Assembly: GCF_963855985.1 (NCBI RefSeq)
Contig: NC_087095.1
Location: 13,030,001-13,094,000, forward strand
Direction of reading: 5' to 3'
Origin: Ostrinia nubilalis
Lineage: Eukaryota; Arthropoda; Insecta; Lepidoptera; Crambidae
DNA: 64,000 bases
Shown: piece by piece, positions 30,987-40,344 of the stretch
Layout: each line of letters begins with the position of its first letter
Position numbering within the stretch: position 1 is the stretch's first letter
The notes under the pieces: model-generated
What the model saw: the letters and a program-made list of their open reading frames with translations, nothing else
Told to the model about the DNA's origin: nothing
Databases searched by the model: none
Made by a program: the position numbers and the translations under genes

Positions 30987-33584
30987 TCAAAATAATATGC
31001 GTTGAAACGGGTGGTGATTTTGATCAAGCTTTACACAGAAATACATCTTTTCAATATCAGCAGATAAAGCGACTGAGAAAATGCGTAAGTTAATTAAAAG
31101 ATCAAAAATATTACTTTGTAAGTTTGGGCCAGTGTAAAGAACATCATTTAACGACTTTCCAGAGGTTGTTTTACAACTTGCATCTAAAACGACTCGAGTT
31201 TTTGAAGTGAGTTTATCTGGTCGGTATACTGCATGATGAGGTATATAATAATTTGGAGTATTTTCCTCTGAATTCGATGCGTTTTCGATTTTTGACAGAA
31301 AACCGCGATCGATACAGTCTTGAATATTTTCATTATAGTTAGTGCGTAAGCCCGGAGTTGAGTCTAACTTTTTCTCTAAGTTATAGAAGCGACGCCTAGC
31401 AGTAAAGTAAGAATCGCCGAGTTCTGATGGGTCGAGTTTAAATGGCAATGAAACGGTATACGTCCCAGAGTCGTCGCGAGAATGAGTTGTTTGGAAAATG
31501 TTTTCACATATTTCGTCGTCAGGGCTGATGTGTCTCTTAGTAGGTACACTTTCAAGCTCCCAAAAGCGTTGCGTGAGTGATTCTAATGAGTGCGAGTCTA
31601 CATTGCAAAAGAATGCTTTATTATCATTGCGTGAATGAGCTGAGTAGCACTGAGCGCGTCCCATAGCGAGATATCCGAGCGTGGTTTCGATAGCGATGAC
31701 AGAGGATTGCGGTGAAGTTATTCTATTACTACCTAAAAGAAGCGGGAATATCTCATTGCCTAACAAACAATCGATTTCAGCAGGGATATCGAAGCTGTCA
31801 TCAGCCATAGGAAGACCTTGTAAATGCGATAACTGGGTTAAGTCAACCTTTACATTAGGTAAATAATCGGTTATTGTATCAATGACGCGTGCGTTAATAG
31901 TGTATTTACACCTGGGATCAAAGCGTGAGGCAATTGTGAAAGATACATATCCTAGCGACACACTTTCAGACTGACCTATGCCCTTAATAGTGGTAGGTAG
32001 CGGATTGACTTTTAAGTTCAGTCGCGCACAACATTTATTTGTGATAAAGTTGCTCATCGAACCTGTGTCTAGAAACACGCGTAATTTTTGACACGTCTTA
32101 TTATTGTCATAAGTATACACTGACGCGGTGGGTAATAAGACCGTGGTACTAGATTCATCAGCGATCGACGGCGTGACTGCAGAGAGAGACACATTGTTGG
32201 TTGGCATCGATTGCAACGGCGGCGTGACCGGACCGGGCGCGGACATGGACGCGTCGGTCGGCGAAAGCGTCGCGCTGCAAGTCAGCTGTTGTGACGTCAT
32301 AGGTCTATTCACGTTAAAGTTATCTATATGAATAAGAGTGTGATGTTTCCGTTGGCAAACTGAGCAACGATTTTGAGATCTGCAATCTTTAATGTTATGA
32401 AAGCCTAAACAATTGAGGCAAAAGTTACATTTAGTAACTAAAGAGTGGCGAGTTGGCGCATTTTTCGAGAGAAAATAACTGCATTTGAACAGGGCATGTT
32501 CAGGTTCCGTCTTACAAAGTTGACAATTCTTGCGTACAGCGGATGGAGTGTATGAGCCTTGCGAATTCGGTTGAGATTGGAAGTAATGTTGATTGGGTTT
32601 TACTCCAGAAGCTGTATTAGAAACAAACGACTGTGTCGGTTTCGAGTTTTTAGACTGCGATGCGAAATTCGTTTTATTATTAACGTACAGCTTATTCTGC
32701 GTAAAAGATGAGCGTAAAGAATGGATCTTATTCTGTTCTTTTATAAAAGTCTTGAGATCATTAAACGTAGGCATTTTTACGTGCTTAATGGATTGTTCAA
32801 ATAAATTTAGAGTGTCTTTGTCTAATTTACTGAGAGCAATATGAGTCAAAATGAAATCGGAAAGGTCATCAATCTGTAAACGTCGTAAGGCAGCTTCAGC
32901 TGAGCAATACTGTTCCAAAAATTCATCTAAAGATTGCGATTTGAAGTTTATTAATTGTTCCAAATACATAGAGGCTTGTACTCTTATGTCTTGGTATTTT
33001 TCTAATAGGTTGTTCCAAATTATGTAATAGTTCTCACCAGTAGGTGGAATACCCGAGCAAATTGTAAGTGCTTTTCCGGAAAGTTTTCCTATAAGGTATT
33101 GAGCCTTTTCACCTGGAGACAAACCAGTGTTCTCATGAATAAGCGTTTTAAAATTTTGGTAGAAAACGGGCCACTTGGAAGGGGCTCCGTCGAAAGAGAC
33201 TAGTTCTAAAGGCGGTAATTTTTTTACGAAATCCTGTTTGCGTCGCTCTGTGTTGGCCTTTAGTTGTGCGATGGAGCTTTGCACCGAAAGGATGTTACAG
33301 TACAAATCATCAAACGAGTTGAGTGCGGCAAATGTAGGTTTGAGTTCCTCATCATGTTTCATATAACACAAATTAAGTTCGTCAATAGTATCAAGAAAAT
33401 CCGATCTTGTTTTTTCAATCGAATGCATGCGAGACATGAAAATTTGTTCAATCTGAGGGTCGGAGACCTTTAGGCTGAGGTCGTATAGTTCCTGAACCCT
33501 CTGAAAAAGCGCTTCTTTTTTAGCTTCAAGCAAATTAATTTTGCGTTTTACTCCCTCCATTGTATTGTAGGTGAGCAAACACAC
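30987..33584 (-). CDS. BEL/Pao gag-protease-RT polyprotein, N-terminal part
   Basis: 865 codons, ending in an in-frame TGA at 30987-30989. Residues about 1-110 look coiled-coil. About 120-270 carry the DUF1759-type gag domain (LPPLELVSFDGAPSKWPVFY). Residues 354-418 hold Cys/His zinc-knuckle-like motifs (CQLC, CNFCLNCLGFH, CSVCQRKHH). The aspartic protease motif DTG is at 506-508. Reverse transcriptase begins near 740, with RVVLDAS at 797 and the first catalytic Asp in LSADIEKMY at about 844. A second Met at residue 9 is an alternative start. The frame continues unshifted past the stop into 28266-30986, so the stop interrupts one polyprotein. Confidence 0.92.
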   Translation of the reverse strand: MCLLTYNTMEGVKRKINLLEAKKEALFQRVQELYDLSLKVSDPQIEQIFMSRMHSIEKTRSDFLDTIDELNLCYMKHDEELKPTFAALNSFDDLYCNILSVQSSIAQLKANTERRKQDFVKKLPPLELVSFDGAPSKWPVFYQNFKTLIHENTGLSPGEKAQYLIGKLSGKALTICSGIPPTGENYYIIWNNLLEKYQDIRVQASMYLEQLINFKSQSLDEFLEQYCSAEAALRRLQIDDLSDFILTHIALSKLDKDTLNLFEQSIKHVKMPTFNDLKTFIKEQNKIHSLRSSFTQNKLYVNNKTNFASQSKNSKPTQSFVSNTASGVKPNQHYFQSQPNSQGSYTPSAVRKNCQLCKTEPEHALFKCSYFLSKNAPTRHSLVTKCNFCLNCLGFHNIKDCRSQNRCSVCQRKHHTLIHIDNFNVNRPMTSQQLTCSATLSPTDASMSAPGPVTPPLQSMPTNNVSLSAVTPSIADESSTTVLLPTASVYTYDNNKTCQKLRVFLDTGSMSNFITNKCCARLNLKVNPLPTTIKGIGQSESVSLGYVSFTIASRFDPRCKYTINARVIDTITDYLPNVKVDLTQLSHLQGLPMADDSFDIPAEIDCLLGNEIFPLLLGSNRITSPQSSVIAIETTLGYLAMGRAQCYSAHSRNDNKAFFCNVDSHSLESLTQRFWELESVPTKRHISPDDEICENIFQTTHSRDDSGTYTVSLPFKLDPSELGDSYFTARRRFYNLEKKLDSTPGLRTNYNENIQDCIDRGFLSKIENASNSEENTPNYYIPHHAVYRPDKLTSKTRVVLDASCKTTSGKSLNDVLYTGPNLQSNIFDLLINLRIFSVALSADIEKMYFCVKLDQNHHPFQRILF

Positions 33585-33930
33585 GCACGAGAGCTAGCGT
33601 TAAAAAATGAGTTGAGTTGAGCGTATTTATTTATAATCCAGTAGGAAAATAAAATGCGTAGCGTATGTAAGCGAATTTGAAATTGAATTGAAATAAAATT
33701 TTAAAAGATTGAATTTAAAAATACACGTGTTTACAAACAACGAGTTGACGTTTGAGCGAATAGTAATTTCTAGAATGTGTCAAATGTCAAACGAATCGAA
33801 CTTTCCAGAAAGAATGTGTCAAACGAGCGAATTTTCTAGAATTTTCTAGAGGGTTGTCAAGATGACGGATGCGTGAAAATGTGTAGTTGTGATTTTCTGT
33901 AAGTGTAAAGGATAGGAAATGAACCATGCG

Positions 33931-33944
33931 GCTCGGTAGGACCA
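33931..33944 (-). other. Candidate primer-binding site of the BEL/Pao element
   Basis: Nine bases past the 5' LTR, the minus strand reads TGGTCCTACCGAGC, beginning with the TGG that pairs with the CCA end of a tRNA. I cannot name the tRNA with certainty. Confidence 0.5.
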
Positions 33945-33953
33945 GAAAGGAGT

Positions 33954-34282
33954 TGTAGGAGATTGGGATAGGAATGGGATGGGATACCTTCGATTGAGCA
34001 GACTCCACAGGACGGTCCAAGCTTGGTTCTTCTTTCACTTTCACAAACACTTGAATTTTTATTGAGATGAGTTTAGCGCGCGATTTGGGTTTATTTGAAT
34101 TGGTTTATTTTGGATACTTATTTAGTAATTAACGCCCAGATAGGTAGGCGAAGCGGCGCGTTGCGATGCGAGAGCGAGACTGAAGGTGGGAGGGAGAGGA
34201 TAGGAAAAGGACTGTCAGAATGAGTGATAGAATAGTGTGACATGAGTTTGAATTGCATGAGGTTTTAATGCTGGCGCGTACA
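33954..34282 (-). repeat. BEL/Pao 5' LTR
   Basis: On the minus strand it starts TGTACGCGCCAGCATTAAAA and ends CCCAATCTCCTACA (TG…CA). It should contain the promoter and start of transcription. It matches 27735-28063 base for base by eye. Confidence 0.95.
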
Positions 34283-34315
34283 ATGGGGGTTTTTAAGAAT
34301 AAAACCCTAACCCTA

Positions 34316-34481
34316 GGTGCAGACCATCGACATTTAGTTGGCCGATAGTTGGGTCGGGCTGTTAATCAGTAGAGAGATCTATGAAAGTGCGTACATTACA
34401 ACGATTTGGTTTCAGCCGATTCTTCATACAAACTAGAATCGGGCCCAACTATCGGCCAACTTAAAGTCGGTGGTCTGTGCC
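34316..34481. repeat. MITE family G, 166 bp TIR element
   Basis: GGTGCAGACCATCGACATTT, then AGTTGGCCGATAGTTGGG, is inverted at the right end as CCCAACTATCGGCCAACT … GGTGGTCTGTGCC. It begins 34 bp from the BEL 5' LTR. Confidence 0.75.
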
Positions 34482-34651
34482 AAGGTAAGAACTAAACAAT
34501 CAGCAGTTCACTCTGACGTTTTGATTAAGCGTTTTGATTTTCCGCCTCCATCTCCCCGATCAAAACAAAAGAAAGTGGAAAAACAGTAAAGCACGAAAAC
34601 GAGTTCGTGCGTCTAAATAAATAATACCACGGTCCGTTTTTACATTAACAG

Positions 34652-34769
34652 CGTGTGTACGTGAGGGTGCCTTGGTCGTCACATTGTTTATTCAGTCCAG
34701 ACCTCCGGGTTAATCCTTATCGACCGGTCTATGTCGGTACGTCGTGTTGTAGCTCAACAAGAACGAACA
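34652..34769 (+). CDS. Candidate exon, plus strand (unidentified)
   Basis: 118 bases bounded by TTTTTACATTAACAG and a perfect donor GTAAGT at 34770. Only one frame is open throughout (RVYVRVPWSSHCLFSPDLRV, then NPYRPVYVGTSCCSS), entering at phase 0 and leaving at phase 1. GC content is higher than in the flanks. The product is unrecognised. Candidates like this also arise by chance in 64 kb. Confidence 0.25.
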
Positions 34770-35397
34770 GTAAGTCTAGACAATGTGACATTCGTTATCG
34801 ACTTCGGTTCAATAAGGTTTCGTGCTACCATGTGCTACTTACTTTACCCAGTGGGATAAAGACACTTCTTATCAATTTAAATTCTGAAATCACTTCGCTC
34901 TGTCTAATATTGAGTGTTTCACAAATGTTATTTTGTCCATAGGACGGCAGATAAAATAATTTAAAATATCTATTTATTTATGACCTATCGAAGCGAAGAT
35001 AGTTACTTACAAAAAGTAAAACCAGAGCAAACTAATTTCCGAATTAAAACTGTCATGATTACCTCTATATTATGTCTTGAGAGGTTGGATGAATTTTTTT
35101 TCGCTACGTCTTTTTTGGGCCTACTTCTTTACATTATTTGACGTGATATTACTGATCTGTTTAAGCTACGTATGTGGCCAATGTGGCTATTGTGAGCGGC
35201 TTTCCCGATTGGTCCTTTGATTGGTGCAATTTTGTGTAATGACTTGTTTTGCTCCATTTCGTTCGAGCTACGGGCCAAGTTCGTCGTAAGTGTTCAAAGG
35301 AATGGCCCAATAAATTTGATCAAACTTATCAATTATATTATGCTGCCGTAATAGTAAATGGGTTAATGATGACATAATAGTATTCTAAAGTATACTA
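34770..35397. other. AT-rich intergenic DNA, nothing recognised
   Basis: No supported gene, RNA gene or repeat between the candidate exon and the mariner. Confidence 0.4.
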
Positions 35398-36684
35398 GGG
35401 CACTATTTAAGTTGTGAGCCTCGACAACATAACGTGTTGTTAGACGACATCTGATACTTTTAATGAAAAGTTTGACATTTTTGACTACAACCTTATTCAA
35501 AACTTTTTATCATTTGAGCACGTTAAGTATTATTAACATTGAATTGAAAATTATCTTGACTACAAAAACATGGAATTGACTTGCGGAAATTTTCGCGCGA
35601 AGATTTATTATGACTTTCGACGTGGTTAATCAATACAAAACTGAAGCGGTCAGCTAAATTTCACTTTTGGTGATTAAGATCTGTCCTTTACCATTGTAAA
35701 ATGCTAGTTTAAGAAGTATAATATTGTATGTCATTGTCTCACCAGTGAACTTTGCGAAAGTCGTCCAAAATGACTAATAGTGGCGAAAAACATTGATGTT
35801 GTCAAAAAAATGGAAGAGAAACCTCGTCATGTGATATATCGTAGGATTGAGATAATCCTAGGCATTAATTCCACTAGCAGTAATAAAATATTGTATGACC
35901 ATATTATGGTTAATACGTTTTTTTCTCGCTGGATGTCACAAAATTTTTCAAACGCTCAATAGGACGCTTGTGTCGTTTAGTCCTTGGAAATGTTTGATAA
36001 ATACGTATAACAAGCTTTAAAAGCCGTTTTTAAACTTGTGACAGTTGACGAATTAAGGATCTATGCATAATGATCCTGAAAATAAACAGCTATCGACTAT
36101 GGAGGTGTTTTAAGATGAACCAATTCCAACAAAAGTCCCATGCGCTCGGAACACTTTAAAACTTACGGTCGCCTATTTTTCCGAAATATCCGATTATATG
36201 ATAGAAACGTCACTAGAGAAATTTAGAATGGTTAATTCTTAGTAGTAAACAGCCACTTTTTTCCAATAGTCTTCAGTTTAATGAGGAAAATTGACCAGCA
36301 TAGTCGAATCGCCATTCGTGACGAAAATGTGAGCTTTTACACGTCTCGTCAAACAACTGACTATTTGAACACTCAAAATATGAAATAAACAGGTCCAACG
36401 CTACAAAATTCTTGCTTGGAATCTAAACACTTCTTTTGGTACCCATATATTAAAATTAAATTCGTGAACAGCGATTTATGTAGCCAGAAGCAATTGTCGG
36501 TGCGGTCAAAAACCATGCTTTGGAGGTGCCTCAAGCCGAGTGGAAAAAATGCTATGAAAAGTGTTTCGGACATATTAAAAAGTACATGAATCATGAAAGA
36601 CAATACCAATAAACGCAATCAATACCATTTTAATAAAAAACTACTTTGTTTTTATAGTTAGGCTCACAACTTAAATAGTGTCCC
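35398..36684 (+). mobile_element. Full-length, inactivated mariner
   Basis: The inverted termini are GGGCACTATTTAAGTTGTGA (35398) and the inverse, ending TCACAACTTAAATAGTGTCC at 36683 plus a final C. They differ at one position over about 24 bp. The length of 1287 bp is normal for mariner. TA precedes the left end, but the right flank is ACGT, so the duplication is not intact. From 35570 the plus strand starts a transposase-like reading (MELTCGNFRAKIYYDFRRG), then stops and frameshifts follow. A late piece (ENVSFYTSRQTTDYL, near 36328) lies in another frame. It resembles the cecropia-type mariners found in moths. It is a fossil and encodes no working transposase. Confidence 0.85.
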
Positions 36685-36689
36685 ACGTA

Positions 36690-36872
36690 ATAAGGTTCTG
36701 GAGTGGAGAACGCAGCGTGGGACGTGCACCCACAAGGTGGATCGACGACCTGATAAAGGCAGCATCGCAGGAAGGCGCTGGATGCAGGCCGCTACCAACC
36801 GTGCGATGTGGAAGTCATTGGGGGAGGCCTATGTTCAGCAGTGGACGTCCTGTGGCTGAAATTATGAAAGTA
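36690..36872 (+). mobile_element. 5'-truncated RTE LINE 3' end
   Basis: It encodes VLEW, then GRRWMQAATNRAMWKSLGEA and YVQQW before a stop, after a frameshift near its start. The 3' end reads GGACGTCCTGTGGCTGAAAT. It lies directly beside the mariner right end. Confidence 0.75.
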
Positions 36873-38672
36873 TAATTATGTCAAATATTGTTGTCACTTG
36901 CTCAGGACTTAATTGATTCTTTTGTGTGTTGATGTAATGTTTCTGTGTCCTTAATTATATCTGTATATCAGGAGAGACATTTATTGCTGTTAACAAAAAA
37001 GAAGCTAGCCAAGCCTACCGCTGCGGTCAATGCACACGTAAAAATCACAGTTACATAACTCATCATCGACTCTAAGTTACTTATTCAATTACAATCTTAA
37101 CGTAATCATTCTAAATCCAAACTTTGATTACTCCTCCGGATTATAATAATATCTCCCAATTGATATCTTAAGTTATTTCATACCCAATCATCGCATGCAT
37201 CTGATTATAAAATACAAAGCCTGAAACACCCTTGGATTACCCTACAGCTTATTGTATAGCCGACCACCACTGTACCTTGGTCTCCCTCGCCCCACCCGGC
37301 GTCTTTGACCCACAATAGACAGAGGGGGGATGTAAGGGATAATCGCGGGCCTGGTTAGAGTGGACATGTTCACCTGAAACGCCAGTAAAGCACCCTTTAG
37401 ATAAAAGAGTTAAAGTCATGGAAGGGTTAAGATTTTAAGTTATTTTGACTTTGCGCATTACATATTTTATTTCAACGACGTGAATGTTTCAAGAAAGTGA
37501 CCCAAAGTCATGTCTATGTAAATAACAATTTGTGTGTTCAAAAATATAGCTTGCTTCAGCACTTCAAGTGAACATAATATTATAGTCTTCTTGAGCTGCG
37601 AAGTGCCAGAAACGAAGTTAGTTTTATCAGCCTTTTCGTCTATTACACACTGTACAGTAGATACAATTCAGTAATGGTATGCAAACAAGTTTAAGTAATC
37701 AGTTCTTTTTCATATTATTCTTAATCACAATATTAACTTTTATGGAACTAGGCTAGAATTTATGGTACTCCAGTTTAATATCTCTCGCTGTTCCCTAGAT
37801 AAGTAAGAATATTAATTGAATTTGCACCGCGTTACAGACAAAAAAAAAATACTTTGCGAAACGACCAAGAAATTAATTCTATCACTGTCACTTTGTCTAG
37901 TGAGCGATTCTGCTAGCGACTCGGTGTCTTCGGACAACTGTGGGTCTAGACAAAGTGCAAATTATAATCGCAAACCAGTCGAAAAGTGGTCGAAAAGCCC
38001 CTTTTTTGTATGGAGTTTTGAGGGATTCGATTTTCGATTCGATCAAAAAGTGCGTTTTGTCTGGGGGGGCTGGGCGTCCATGTCACTTCCAGTGACATAT
38101 CTCAGCGCCACATTTGCATTCGAGAGACGGGAGCTGTCACCGAGTACGTTTATGCGGGGCTGACCCATGTTTATAATAACTATGCAAATTATTCCGATAT
38201 CGCCCCCAATCGGCTGTCGGCCAAATTCAATTTGTAACTCTGATTAAAGCCTCTTTGATATGCCGATTCCGCCAAAACATTGTTGATTTTGGAATATTTT
38301 TGACGATCCTGATGGCCGGCGAATTACAATACAGGGTTTTAATTTATTTTTGCGTGTGTAACTTTTGGGGTAGGCACAAAAATGTATGTTCATTATTGTT
38401 GTGAATTTGTGTGTGCAAAACTTTCCAAAACCTACCAAAGCTCCAATATTCGTAGAATCACTAAGAATTAATTATTATCTAATAGTAGTATCTATTTATA
38501 GCTACTTCTAATATCAGACTTCAAAGGGCGAACCCTTAGTACCTACTTATAAGTTGAGCAATTTAAAAACGATTTCAGTTTTAATTTAGTAAATTAGTAA
38601 CAATAAAATAATTTTGTTTTTGCTTGTTTTTGAGTTAGTATTTTATACAACAAAAGGTACAAAATACTGCTC
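36873..38672. other. Intergenic DNA with a GC-richer patch at 37855-38165
   Basis: A 115-codon open stretch (37816-38163) spans the patch. It includes a Ser-rich segment (VSDSASDSVSSDN) and a pair of short inverted motifs (CACTTTGTCTAG / CTAGACAAAGTG). No domain or splice context is recognised. Nothing else was seen. Confidence 0.35.
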
Positions 38673-38865
38673 TCCTACTAATATTATAAATGTGAAAGTT
38701 TGGATGTCTGGATGTTTGTTACTCTTTCACGCAAAAACTACTGAACGGATTTGGTTGAAACTTTACAGTATTATAGTCTGTAACCAAGATGAACATATAG
38801 GCTATAATTTATGCCGATCTGTGACACTCAATTTCACGCGGGTGAAGCCGCGAGCAAAAGCTAGT
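38673..38865 (+). mobile_element. Non-autonomous Helitron-like element
   Basis: It starts TCCTACTAATATTATAAATG and ends with a 3' hairpin (CGCGGGTGAAGCCGCGAGC) and AAAAGCTAGT. The flanks show no target duplication, as expected for Helitrons. Confidence 0.85.
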
Positions 38866-39465
38866 TCATCATAAAGTTAAAATTGTGGATAGAAAATGCA
38901 TTGCCCCAAACAAAAAACTTATTTAGCCAAAATCATTTTCGCAAACATCATTGCATTCTCACAAAAATCAGTAAGTACAAACACAAATATAATTTCGTTT
39001 TATTAACTTGTTTAATGTAAGACCTAGGGCTTACCGCCCCTGCGGAGGGCGATATGGCGGTACGAATCGCCACCCCTTACTAATAGTTTTTACACACGGC
39101 CCGATCGTTCGGACAATTTCTTTTGATTCTTGGTTAGTGCCAGTACTTCTATTAATAGTAAGGTTATTATGTATTTTTAGTAATATTCGATTGTTTGTGC
39201 AAAATTATGTATTTCTTTACAATATTCTATTGTAATCTTCCCTGATAATAAATAAAAAGGGACCTTTTACGAGTAAATTCTTCTTACCGTGAATGTTTAA
39301 GGCAATCGATGGCTCGAATAGTTTAATTTATAAGAATTTAATGAATTAAACCTAACTTACGTGCTCGTCGAGCATCGCACAATATACCTATACATTTTCA
39401 CGTTAACGTCTAAATCAGCTATGTCAAGGATTTAGCGAAACTGAACTCTACCAAAATTGTAACAG
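38866..39465. other. AT-rich intergenic DNA with a small GC-rich patch
   Basis: A GC-rich patch at about 39025-39120 (CTTACCGCCCCTGCGGAGGG) has no coding or repeat identity that I can assign. Confidence 0.35.
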
Positions 39466-39589
39466 TAAGGTTAAGTTACACCACCTTATTTTAACCGTAA
39501 CATTGTCAATAACCGGTGCTTTTTGTATGAAGTTTGACTGATTTTTTGACGTTTGTCAAGAGATTGCAAGATGCTGCAACTCAGCCTAA
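39466..39589. repeat. MITE family A copy, inverted orientation
   Basis: It runs from TAAGGTTAAGTTACACCACC to GCTGCAACTCAGCCTAAA, with AACCGGTG in the centre. Confidence 0.7.
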
Positions 39590-40163
39590 ATATTTTGCTG
39601 GCTGCTCTATACATCAATGTGTATCGGCCGCGTTACGCACATTCCTATGCGATTATACTAATGCCATTTTGATTAAAATGCATTGCCTTTTTCAATATTG
39701 AATTTCTGCTTCGTACATTTTACAATCTGACAGCGACAAACAATGGTTCCCGTTAATGCAAGGGTAAGTAATTATCCGAGTGACTTAACAAGTTAAGTTT
39801 AAGTTATTGCTAGGTTTCTTGCTCGGAGTTTTTAAGATATGGAACTCGCTGAGTGTGTTTGCTAATGGGATTGTATTCAATTTTGTATACCAAGTTTGGA
39901 AACAAAAGTACACATTCATCATGATTTAAGTATTAGTTTGAACAAGTCAGATTGAATCTATTCTTATTTATATGTAGATTCATACTTATTGTGAAGACGA
40001 GCTTTGGATTCTTGTCTTCTATTCAGAATAAAATATAGAGTTCTTATATTTTCGAAGTTTGGTGCATAATGTTTTAAGTTTTTTACATGGCATTTCAGAA
40101 ATTATACTGGTGAAGGCCTAATATACAAGTATTTAGCAGTGGAAGTAGGTAGGTACTGTGTCT

Positions 40164-40328
40164 ATAGTGATGGCCCGCGTTCCCGACTCATATGGCTACC
40201 GAGGGCAACGTCAGGTTTTTAGTGGGTAGGCCCTGCCCTTCAGGCAGGGAGAACCCCACATAACCCACTAACTGGCCCCGCGGCTGGTGGGTATACAAAT
40301 CAATGTATTTTCCTGACGAAAAAAAAAA
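40164..40328 (+). mobile_element. Short target-primed retroposon, 16-bp target duplication
   Basis: GGTAGGTACTGTGTCT lies at 40148-40163 and again at 40329-40344. The 165-bp insert ends TCCTGACG followed by an A run. Its 3' half (TAGTGGGTAGGCCC … CACATAACCCACTA … GTGGGTATAC) matches the end of 18592-19250, so both were made from the same 3' end. Confidence 0.85.
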
Positions 40329-40344
40329 GGTAGGTACTGTGTCT

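Larger units (their letters stand above)
27735..34282 (-). mobile_element. Complete BEL/Pao LTR retrotransposon
   Basis: Two 329-bp LTRs, identical as far as I can read, bound a 6.55-kb element. ATGGG lies directly outside both ends (27730-27734 and 34283-34287), the 5-bp target duplication expected for this group. On the minus strand the order is 5' LTR, candidate primer site, gag, protease, reverse transcriptase, RNase H, integrase, polypurine tract, 3' LTR. No envelope-like gene is present. The near-intact structure indicates a recent insertion. The only obvious lesion is one in-frame stop in the polymerase. Confidence 0.95.

Noticed and set aside
33787..34050. Open stretches starting inside each BEL LTR (also 27529-27831)
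   Set aside because: They share a start within the LTR but diverge into unrelated flanking or internal sequence, so they are not a gene.
37816..38163. 115-codon open stretch with a Ser-rich segment
   Set aside because: No recognisable domain, no splice support and an unusual start. Noted only as a GC-richer patch.
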